A stretch of DNA of 64,000 nt from contig JBLDXI010000033.1 of NCBI GenBank assembly GCA_047495785.1, positions 1,302,001-1,366,000 of the forward strand, in the 5' to 3' direction. Every line of letters begins with the position of its first letter. Within the stretch, counting starts at the first letter, position 1. The notes below the pieces were generated by a model that searched no databases, was not told the DNA's origin, and saw nothing but the letters and a program-made list of their open reading frames with translations. This document shows positions 45,764-56,400 of the stretch, piece by piece. This stretch comes from Lepidodermella squamata (Eukaryota > Gastrotricha). Both the position numbers and the translations under genes were made by a program.

Positions 45764-46868
45764 ATGTCGACTTCTGCTAAGAAAATCGTCCTAACCGCTC
45801 CATCGAAAGATCCGACTGCAGGACTGAGTCTCGTGGAGGAATCCATTCCCGAGCCAAAAGCTGGCGAAGCTCTCGTAAAAGTTCTGTACTCCCCAGTCAA
45901 CCCAAGCGACGTTGGTGTCTTAAAAGGAGGTTATGCCACTCGTTTCCCACTGCCAGCAACGCCCGGTTTGGAGGGTGTAGTCGAGGTGGTCAAGTCACCC
46001 AGCGGTGCCTTTCAGCCGGGTGATCGGGCCCTCGTTCAAACCCCGATGTGGGGCTACTGGCGCCAGGCTGGAATCGCGCTAGAAAAAGACCTCATGAAAT
46101 TGCCGAAGGAACTACCGGCCGAAGCTGCTGCAACTCTGATTGTCAATCCATGCACTGCTTACATGTAAGAAAAGCCTGATGGGATCTTCCGATATAATTT
46201 TGAAATTTTGTAGAATGGTTAAGCACAGTATCCCACTTACCGCGGGAGATGTGATCATTCAAAATGGCGCTAATTCGGCTCTTGGAAAAGTCGTCATCCA
46301 ATTAGCTAAAGCCCTTGGTTATAAAACCATCAATGTCGTCCGAGAACGGCCGAATTTGCAAGAGCTGGTCGATGAGCTGAAGAAACTCGGCGCCGATGCT
46401 GTCATCACCGACGAACAGTTGAAGGGCGGTCTTGACAAGCTTAATCTCGGCCTCCCAGCTCCTAAATTGGCTCTTGAATGTGTTGGAGGCGAGGCTAGTC
46501 TTCACCTTGCTTCAGCTTTGGCTAACGGCGGAACTCTAGTTGAATACGGCGGCATGAGTGGCAAGCCTGTTTTCCTGTCCCAGGGTGACCTGGTATTCCG
46601 TGAAATTCGCGTGACCGGCTTTTGGTTGACCTCGTTAGTTGAGACATGACTTTTTTATATTATTTTCACATGTTTACCCTCATTTAGGTGGATTACGAAC
46701 AAAAACGAGGCTTTCATTCAAGTTGTCAAGGACATTGCGGGTCTTTACGTGACTGGCAAGTTGGAAATGCCGAAATTCCGAAAATTCCCAGCTGAGCAAT
46801 TCAAAGAAGCTATCAATCATTCGACAGCCGGCTTTACCAACGAGAAGGTCCTGATTCAATTTAATTGA
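45764..46868 (+). CDS. MECR: Trans-2-enoyl-CoA reductase-like protein 2
   Basis: Exons 45764-46164, 46214-46633 and 46688-46868; 333 residues. The same MECR/Etr1 fold is present: NPSDVGVLKGGY keeps the catalytic-site Tyr; NPCTAYI and NGANSALGKVVIQLAKALGY form the nucleotide-binding part; TINVVRERPNL and LALECVGGEAS follow. NADPH-dependent reduction of trans-2-enoyl thioesters is the expected reaction. No evident mitochondrial presequence: the start MSTSAKKIVLTAPSKD is short. Both introns match copy 3 at 62787 in position, and the first (46165-46213) is nearly the same sequence, so these two are recent duplicates. Confidence 0.9.
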
Positions 46869-46910
46869 ATCATCTTGAAACATTGATTCAACAAAACTGT
46901 TTATCAGAAG

Positions 46911-46916
46911 AATAAA
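46911..46916 (+). terminator. Polyadenylation signal, enoyl reductase 2
   Basis: AATAAA about 42 bp after the stop codon. Confidence 0.5.
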
Positions 46917-47033
46917 TTTCAGAAAAGCATCAATTAAAATATTTATTATCCTTCTTAAAACTCATTATGAGTCATGATGGCGAATGATGAGCAAAATAAC
47001 CGACAGTTTCAATGCAAAATGGCAGTAAGATCC

Positions 47034-49378
47034 TCATTCATCAGGTTTATGAAACGAGTGACTAGGCGACGCTGGTGTCGATATAATTACCTCAGCCGAC
47101 TGACTCCGAGTTGTTCGACCACCACTATTACCTGGCACGTTCAGCAAATTAGGATCCGAGCCGCTCAGCGACTCGTTCGACCTTCGCCTCGCGCCGCTGT
47201 AGTAGCTGATGTACTTCAAATTATCGTAGTCACCCTCGATTTCGTCCGGCAACTCGATGATAGGCTGCGGTGATGGTGTCTGCGTCCGGTTCAGTAGGCT
47301 GGTCGATGCTGACCGCTCCAACAATTCGATGACGTCACCGGGCGCCGCTGCTGCCGTTGTCGGATCAATAGTGATAATATTTGCATTTATTCGCCGTTGT
47401 TTTTTTCGCTCTTTCAACGCTAACACATCTTTCAACCGGCGGCCTGGCTTTTGAAACAACACAGTCTCGTCCTCGGTTGCAACAACAATTATCTGGAAAA
47501 AAAGTTCAAATTCAAACAACAATTAGTTCAAATCAGAATCCAGGTTAACAAATTTCAAAACGGCCCGAAGCAAAATAAAAAAATGTATAAGACAACATGA
47601 AACGATAACAAATAGGAGCGTAGTGATTTTAAAATTTTCTGTCGTGTTTGCAATTAAAGGTGATAATAATATTTTTTTGTGAAGCTGTCATTGCACGAGG
47701 CGCATAGCAAATTTTTATTGCATTATAGCCATGCTTCGTTTGTTTTTTTTCAGCGGCTTCAAACCTTTGTTATTAGCTCTTCGGTGGTGATCTACGAGTT
47801 TCAGCTAATGAAATAAACACACGAGTTGATCGAAATCTATTATATCTAGGAGCAACTAATAAAATGATAGTATGAACTTAAAATTAATTCTAAATTTAAA
47901 GGTAAATGAACTTAAAATTTGCGTATCGAAACATTCACACGCATCAGGTTCCTTACGAAATTTTTTACAGCATATCTTCCATTTCGATTATTATTGTCGA
48001 CTATTTTTATACAAGAAGCAGTAAGTTAATTGAGCCGAAAAAATATTGCGAGAAATATAAGCTGCTAGTTAGTTGAAAAATCAACTTAATTTCGAAAGAA
48101 AGCCTATAATATTTCATTTCTTACACTAGCATATCGAAAAGCAACTATCACTAGTAGTCAAGTAGCAGCGGTCATAGACACATAGATCGCTCTATTTTTT
48201 TCCGATAAAAAAAGCAAACATTAATGGCGATTTCTGATTAAGATCAGATTACTAGGGTACTAATAAATTGAAATACCTTGGATAAACCACGAGGTCTCGG
48301 AGCTAGAGGCCCTTCGCGTTCTATAATAAAGTCTGCGGCGGTTCGAGGTCGAGATTCCGGTTTGTTCTGGTTCGAACTACCGCATTGATTCTCGTGAATA
48401 GACCCAGGCGATGTTTTAGGATCTCCGCCGCATAGCAAAGCTTTCGGGGTGAGAGATCTGGCCGAAAATCGTTTTCTATCGACGTCTTCGTTATTTGCTG
48501 AACCTTGGCCGGAAACTGTTGACATTTGTTGGCGGTAGCGTTTGTTGTTTTTCTTACGGCGCATGGCTTCTTTCGGCGGGCGTAGGTTCCAGGCCCAAGA
48601 GATCCATAATTGGTAGACGGCATAGCACCATGCGATGACAACAAAGCACATGATTATTATTTCAGGTATCGAATAACCGGTTGGGAAATCGTCGAGTTGA
48701 GTAACATTTGGCAAGTCATCGCGGCTGAAATTCCGCTGAGATATGATGTTATCTAAATTAAAAAAAAAACCTCCTTAAAAATTAAGTTTCAATTTTCAGG
48801 AAACGTACTTGGAAAATTCGTTTTGAGAGCCGTGTTTGCGAAAATTTCGGCTGTAGTAGATGCTGAATTGAGCGGCGATCGTGTAGACCTTGCTTGCTGC
48901 GCCAATTTAACTGTTTGGTAAGATACCGATCGCAAATTAGGCAGGCTGCTAGTAACATTAGTGCGTAGTTTTTTATCACTAATTGACTTCCGATTATCAG
49001 CAGATTTCCGCTGATTTACCAATAGCGGATTACTGCTGCTTTTATTTCGCATGCTGTCGGAAATCTGCTGCCCTACTTTTTGTTAGGACCCGAGGTGAGC
49101 CAAAATAATTTTGCATGTCTACTATTATTATTCCTACCCATTATAAAATCAGACTCGTCGCCGGTCGATGAATCGGCGGCCGATGGTGATAACAGACTGC
49201 TGCTTTCACCGCCTAAAAACAGCCTAGAGCCAGTTATTGGCGAATCGCCGTTGTTGTTTTCTGCATCGGCACCGAAGTACCAGCGCGTTGGCGCAGCACC
49301 GCCGCCGTCAGCGTCGTCGTGCAGAGACATGACCACATGCGACGGGGGCACGTATCGCTCATCGTATTGGGCGCCCAT
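47034..49378 (-). CDS. Single-pass membrane protein, unknown function (frame break in first exon)
   Basis: Read on the minus strand: exon 49378-48809, exon 48752-48277 and exon 47492-47034. The first exon encodes a Ser/Asp/Asn-rich region from MGAQYDERYVPP. At a run of five A's (49077-49081) the frame must shift by one base to continue as VGQQISDSMRNK; one more A would join the parts. Exon 2 has one helix (IPEIIIMCFVVIAWCYAVYQ) followed by a strongly basic stretch (AMRRKKNNKRYRQQ). The rest is a Ser/Pro-rich, probably cytoplasmic tail of about 290 residues with no domain I recognise. The break may be a sequence error, a micro-intron or a real mutation. The 784-bp intron at 47493-48276 is AT-rich and shows no other feature. 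Confidence 0.55.
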
Positions 49379-51242
49379 TTTTATTGTGCGTTTTTCCAAG
49401 TCGCCAGCAGCAGCCACAGCAATAAAGCGCGCACTTGAAGCGCGGTGTGTGTTGTTTTGCTGTGCGTATTATTATTACCACGTCAAGCCTTTTTTCGTGA
49501 TGACGATAAGTGAATGACTCATCAATCAGGCGAGCGATCACAAATGCAGAGAGAGCGCCTTAATGATTTGCAAACAAGTATAATCCGGTATAATGCAACT
49601 AGAAACAATAAGCACAATATATAAAATCCATACAAAATCCTAAGGTGGACGTAAGAAATTTTTCTTCGCGTATAAAAATTTTGCAAAAATTCGTAGTCAC
49701 AGGAAATTGCTTCAACGGAGCTAATACTAAATTTCGCGAACTATATTTATATTCATGTAGCTCCCTGCAATTTAGCTTTAGAAATCTAAAATTAAAATAA
49801 TTGTAGATGTCCTGGACTGCCAGGCCCGTATGTTTCCGAAAAATTTGCCATATCACGCAATAATATGGATGAAAAAAATATTAGCTATAATATAGATGTT
49901 GCGGCAGTTGATACATGATTTCGCTATTAAATCAATCGCTCGTACGCGATGGTTTTTGGGCTCCGTGCTGGGATTTGAGCAGCTTTACGCACCAGTTTTA
50001 TCGACAAGGGATGAACGCGAGTGTTGAAAAAAATCCATAAAAATAAGCGCGATTGCTTAACATACTATAGGTGGCGATTTGTAATAACGCATCGCAAAAA
50101 ATGTGGTTAATTGATTCCTCGTTGAATATACAAGATCGTGTATCAAGTCAACTTCAAAAAATGAGCTGATTTTTCTGAAACGATGCTATCGCTGCTTCAT
50201 TCCCACAGTTATTTCGAAGAATAAAAAACTAATTTTTAATAAACCGAGAAGTATAGCCATTTGATTGAGATTAAGAAACTAGTTGATTAATTCACGAAAA
50301 ACAGCATGTAAAATGACGAGTTTGACCTCTTCCTCTCGAGTTCGAAAGAAAGATGAGTTTAGCAATAGGCAAGTTATTACCCATCTTTATTTCTGTGTAT
50401 TATTTCTAGCGCTATCAAACAAATGATAGTGGCGAGCGGAGAGGGATAGGAAAAAAAAACCACCGCCGAAGCGATGATAATAGCTTCATCGTGCGAGTGC
50501 GCATCACGATTTGTGGGAACTCGGCAGACACGTAAACATCGAATATAGTATAGATGGGTTAAAGTCCTTCATGCTGCTACGAAGCATAGAGATGAATAGG
50601 TAGGCATAAAGTCAGCACGAACTAGCCCGCGGAAAAAATACTTTGGCTTATTTGATTTATTGATTTTATCGACGCGAAACAAGACCAAATAATAATCATC
50701 GTACTAAAATAATAACCGAGCTAGGATAAGTACCCGGAAGTACTGCGTTTACCCTATAGCGTTATTGCTTCATTTTATTTACCCAAGAATTTCAATCAAA
50801 CGAGAAATGACAAGTTATTGCCGGGCTATAGGTGATGATCATTCGATTAGTTGAACGCAGCGTGGGTTATGCGTGAAAATGCGGACTTCGCCCCCATCGC
50901 AAGTTCTGCGATATAAATGACAATGCACAGGCGGCAATGGCGTGTGGGTTTTAGGTCGCATCTAATTGCCGTCTGTCGCGATACATGACAGCGTGTGACT
51001 GCGATGCCGCCTTGAGGTCAATCAAGTGTGAAATAATTTTTATTTTATAATCCATTGGGTATACAAAAAATATCGCTTTTCACTTACATTAACTGATATT
51101 CTTCAGAGATTTTCCCGCCACGATAGCAAAAAAAATCCGATTTAATTAAAAATATTTATTCTCCGAGGTTTAAAAGCGAAAATCTTAACTCAACAATTTT
51201 AAGGTGGATTAAAATGAAAATATTTGAGATCGAGACTGGACA
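49379..51242. other. Intergenic and likely promoter of the membrane-protein gene
   Basis: No gene supported. A plus-strand open frame at 49080-49517 lies opposite the minus-strand exon and is taken as its shadow. AT-rich with no clear repeat. Confidence 0.4.
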
Positions 51243-53022
51243 TTAATATCGTGGCGTGTAAAAGCCTTGTTTGAAAGTGAACTGTTTGGTTTTTCGAGCC
51301 GATTTCGGAGATATTTCCGGTGAATCCATTGCAAGTTTCGCATCTGATTCGAGTAGCGATACAGACCCACCGTATGTGGCTATTTCAGTTCCTATTCGCT
51401 TTTGTTCAGCTTCCAACAGCCGTAATTGCTCGGCGTCGTAGGACTCGGCATCCTGAAACACTTGACATCGCTTCATACATTGATGCTCGTCCGGCTTGTC
51501 GCGGGTTCTATAGCAGCTGCAGAAATGCTCGGTCGCATCAATCTGAGATGGGGGACCGATATTAATAAAATAAACTTAAAATTTAAAATTCTCACGTTCG
51601 GCTCCCGGCAAATGTAGCACATGCTTGTATAGCACTTGGGGCACGTCACGAAATTCGAACTTCCATTGTTCTGCCAAAGCTCCGTGTTGCATTTCGAACA
51701 TTTTCGCTTCACAATCGCATTCTTCTTCTCCTCCCTAAATAAATTGTAAAAAAGTTCAAAATTTCAAAAATTTCAAAATTTTACCATTCTAGCTGAAGCT
51801 TAGCCTCTTGAACACGTTTGCAATTTTGACAATCGGTTTCTTTGATGTCAGACCAAGCCGCTTGGCATTTATGGCAAAATGCGTACCAACACCTGGCGAT
51901 CGGGCATCGAGTTGCCCCGGGCCTAGCCAGTTCGTGTTTGTCCGCAATCCAGTCGTAGGCGCACTGTGGACACCGGCGATGCAGCTTCCGGTCGTCATTT
52001 GTAAGCTCATGAGCAGCTTCCAGTGACGTGAAATACCGCTTTGTGTTGACGTCCAGCATACGTTCGAATTCGTAAAGATGGCCTGGACTGACTTTTGTCG
52101 CGATTTCCTGCCTCAGGAAAATTGACTCGCAAGTCGGGCATGGCAGGTAATATTTCTGCGCAATACATTTTTCAATAAAAATTAATTTAAATTGTTTGAA
52201 AATTTATTAGTTAATTAAAATTTAATTTTAATAATTTTAATAATTTAATTACATTTTAATTTAATTTAAGCTAATTTATATAATTTTGATGAAGTTGAAT
52301 TTTTGAAGAAACTCTGCTACAACATTAGTAATTTTGTCTACTCATATTTTGAAATTAAAAACTTACTCCTCCTGTGCCGTTAACAGTGCAATGTTTCGTC
52401 CAACGAGCCATGCAATTTTTGCAAAAGAGATGATCGCCTCGGCAAGGTATCATTTCATTGATATCAAACAGATCGAAACAGAGCATGCATTGCGTTTTAA
52501 CGAGTCGCTCGTCGTAGTCTCTGAATAACTTCACCATTCGATGACATTTCGGGCAGTAATACACCGTACATCCTGGCACGAGATCGCTTGAAATCGCCGG
52601 CAAAAAACAGGATGGGCATCGTTTGAAATAGGGCGTGATATTTCGAGGCGCGAAACGGCGGTTGAGTCGAATCAAAAAATCCATCAACGAATCGCGATTT
52701 GTCGAGGCGGCTATGGTTAGTAATTTCGGATCGACCTTAGACGTGCTGATTTTCAAAGGCTGGCCGCGGAATTGCGTCTGGTCAAGCGAGACCGCCTTGT
52801 CGTAGCTATCTTGCTTTCGAAATTCGACGATCGCGTAGCTAAGATACAGCTAATGTATTGTTTTTATAAGGACGATGAGTGTACTCACCCTAATGACTGG
52901 CCAGTTTTCGGGTCCCGCTGGAGTTTGACGCGCGGTGCTTCGCCGCATTTTGAGCCGAAGTGCAGGCTCAGTTCTTGATCTGACGTTCCTTTTTCGAAAT
53001 TACCGACGAGAAGGCTTAACAT
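51243..53022 (-). CDS. RRM-RBR protein: RNF216-like RING-IBR-RING with N-terminal RNA-recognition motif
   Basis: Minus-strand exons 53022-52889, 52838-52367, 52155-51785, 51734-51596 and 51542-51243; 471 residues, phases consistent. Residues 1-82 form an RRM: RNP2-like LLVGNF and RNP1-like LGYAIVEF, split by the first intron. A CPSC/CPKC zinc pair follows (about 119-143), then RING1 (QCMLCFD...CKNC, about 162-190), IBR (CPQC...CHKC, about 264-305), and RING2 (CSKC...CPKC...CYIC, about 339-368) with EHFCSC after it, as in RNF216/TRIAD3. RBR ligases pass ubiquitin through a RING2 cysteine, usually in a GC(N/M) motif; here that position reads NGSSN, with no Cys. It may be a pseudo-ligase or bind RNA and ubiquitin machinery as a scaffold. 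The C-terminal 100 residues hold a helical Glu-rich stretch. Confidence 0.82.
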
Positions 53023-53436
53023 TTCGCTGTCACGCAAATATATGGAAAAAGCCTAAAAACTTGGAAATTTAATCCAAATCAGTTAGAAGACGATGGTAAT
53101 GAAGTAAAAAATGTTGCTAAAAGACTGCCGTATTCCAGGAGAAAAATTGCTTCGAGTTACCTGAGTATGAAAGGCTATTGAATTTGAAGTCTTTTGACAT
53201 GAAAAACTGCCCTCAATAGCAACGCACGCATTGACAAAATCGTGATTATTCTTAGGTCAATTAGGCGACATTGCGCAATCTGCCGCCTAATTGCCTTATT
53301 TGAGTTGCGCAGCTATTACGCGAGTAATTCGATTATAAAACGATTTTTCTCAAAGAAATTTATCACACTTTTTAAATCATCTTGTCTATAGTTTATCTCA
53401 ACACATTTTTCACATCAATATTTTCGATTGATTTTA
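53023..53436. promoter_or_regulatory. Divergent promoter region
   Basis: 414 bp between the start codons of the minus-strand RRM-RBR gene and the plus-strand VWA gene. TATAAA at 53334-53339 lies about 100 bp before the plus-strand ATG. No other motif is obvious. Confidence 0.4.
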
Positions 53437-56400
53437 ATGTTTGATTTTATATCAAACCCGCCGATCCTTTCGGCGCTGTTGGTGCTGTTATCGGCGTCAG
53501 ATTTGGTGTCCAGTCAGGGCTTTGAGGCTTACTCGAGTCGAAACCAAACCTGCTGTACGGTCGATGTTGTCTACGTCATAGACAACGCGTACTACAACTC
53601 GAGCAATGAAACGTTCCCAGGCGCTGCGATTTTCAACGCCCCAGAAACATCGTGCATGGACCTGCGGTTTGCTTCGGTCGAGTTCGGAAGCGACGCCAAT
53701 GTGATATACTGGCTGAGCAACTTCACTAGCACCGAAGAAAGTCTCGCGGCTATTCAGAATTACACCCTGGGACCTTATCTTGGGCCGGATCACAACGTCT
53801 CCGCAGCCTATGATCTCGTCAATTCAACGGTAAGCCAAATTTTTTGCATAAATTATTAATTATTAATTTTAATTTTAAATTGATTAATATTTAATTTTAA
53901 TTTTAATATTTTTTTGAAAATTCACAAATTTTTCGAAATAAAAAAATTAATTAAATTGCTAGTTAACTTTTTTAATTAATTTGAAAATTTTTTTTTTTCA
54001 GGTGCTCATTGTGAGTAATGGCAGGCGATCGAATGCCTCAGCCGCCGTTATCCTGTTCACTGGCGCCGATCTCGGCAACCAAACCAGCATGGCCCTGCTC
54101 GAATTTCTCAATTCGACCGCACACTTGCTGGTCGTCGCTTCAGGCAGCAACTACTCGAACGAAACCTACCTCAACTACGTCACATCGCCTGACTACCTAT
54201 TCAACTACGAAAACTTGACCGCCAGCAACCAGACGAATCAAATTCTCCGCGAGTTTTGCCCGAACGCTTTCGGAGCGCCAACCTGCTGCAAATCCGACGT
54301 TGTTTTCGTCATCGACCGCGCGTTCCTCGACACGCTGAACGAAACTGAGCGAGCCAACATTCTACAGCGCAGCTTCGAGAGTCAAAACCTGCAATGCCCG
54401 GACTTGAAGATCGCCATCATTGAATTCGGCTCGATCGCGACAGTTTTCGCCAATTTCCAGAATATGACTACGCCGAATGAAACAATTTCCAACTTTTTGG
54501 CCGAGGAGATGACGAGCAACTACAGCCTAGGAAGCGGGCACAACCTTCACCTAATGCCTCATCTTATCGAAAGCAAGGTTAGAAAAAATAAATTTAATTT
54601 TACTTTAAATTCGAAAAATTGATAAAAAAATTAAAATTAAAAAAATGTAAAAATAATTATTAAAATTTGAAAATTAAAATTATTAAAGTGAAATTGAAAA
54701 ATTTGATTGGAGGATTCAATTTTTTAATTTTTAATTTTCTAAAAACTTAAAAAAATTAATTTCCAAATTTTTCCAGGTTTTGAAACAGCAACTTGGCCAT
54801 CGAAGGGATGCTAAGCCTGTGATTGTTGTAGTCACCGGTGCCGATCCTTCGTACCCTGCCCTTGCCGAATGGCGATTCCGGCAACTCGAACGCCACACTG
54901 GAGCTGTGGTTCTGGTCGAAGCAATTGGCTCGAACTACACTGAAAATTACTTGCTACCGATCGCCTCAAGCCCCGAAGACTTCTACGTCCTTGGTGGCAA
55001 TTCGACCGACTTCAACAACACCGAAGTTTGGCAATCAGTCTGCAAGGTCTGGCCCCAACCCGCCACCCCACCGGTTCCGAGCTTCTGCTGCGATACCGAT
55101 TTAGTCTACATGATCGACCAGGCCTACTTCTCAACGCTGAACCAATCAGACCAGCAAATGATTTTCAATCAAATTTTCAGCGATGACCTTCTGATTTGCC
55201 CTAATGTCAATGTCGCCATCGTTGAATTCGGGTCAAATTACACGATTGTCAAGTATTTCAACGAAACTGGTGGCTATGCGCCTTACGACTACCTGGTCGA
55301 CTATTCGATTTCGAACAACACCCAGGGCGATGAGCATAACGAAGAGTTGGTCTACCCTATCGTTCGAGATGTTTTGCTGTCGCCGGATTTCGGCCGCAGG
55401 TCTAACGCATCGGCTGTCGTGTTGCTGGTAACCGGGGCTGATCCGACCAACCAGAACGCATCTGCTATCGAGGCGATGCTAACTGGCGCGAACGCGACTA
55501 TGAAGGTGTTGGCAATCGGCAATAACTACACCGAGATGTCCCTCCGCGATTTGGCGAGTACCTACGCCGATTTCGTGCCCTACGACCTGCCGATGATGCA
55601 TGACAACGAAACCATGATGATGCCGTTCAACACAGCCGAAATCTACGGCGACATCTGCCCGTCTACCGTTACCTACTGCTGTTTGTCTGACATCGTTTTC
55701 CTGATTGATCGAGCTTACTTCGCGAACAATACCAACCAAACTGAGCAGTTGACGCAGTTGTTCACCGATAACCGCTTGGCGTGCCCGGACATTCGTGTGG
55801 CAATCGTTGAGTTCGGCTCGGTGGCGAATGTGGTCATGTACCTGAATGAGTTCAATACGCCGGAGGATTTGGTCGTTTTCTTGCAGAACTACACCTTGGG
55901 ACCGGATCTTGGCAACGAGCACAACGCGGCAGCAGCTTATGCCCTCGCTGCTTCCGATGTAAGTCATTTTGAGAATTTAATTTAATTTAATTTAAAAATA
56001 ATGAAAATCAAATTTTAAATTTTAAAATTTAAATTAAAAAAATAATTAAAATCAAATTTGTGCCGGGAAAAAATAATAAATATTTTTCAAGATTTTTTTA
56101 GATTTTCCAACATAAATATTTTTCCTTTGGAATATTTCAGCTGAATTTTAATTTCGCCGTTTTCCGAATTTCCAATTTTTCTAAATTTCTTTCCAATTTT
56201 TCGAACTAGGTTCTCACGTATGACAACGGTCAACGGCCAGCTGCGACTCCCTATGTCGTTTTGGTAACTGGTGCCGAGTTGACGAACCTTACCGAAGCCA
56301 TCAGTGAAGCCTCGGCTTTGAAGCAAAACAACACCATTCTACTGGCGAACATCATTGGCGACATTTCAAACACCTCGTCCCTTGAACCCCTGGTTTCGCT

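Noticed and set aside
49080-49517. Plus-strand open frame of 145 codons with a hydrophobic start
   Set aside because: It lies opposite the better minus-strand exon of the membrane-protein gene, is rich in Ser/Pro reading of the complementary repeats, and has no splice or domain support.
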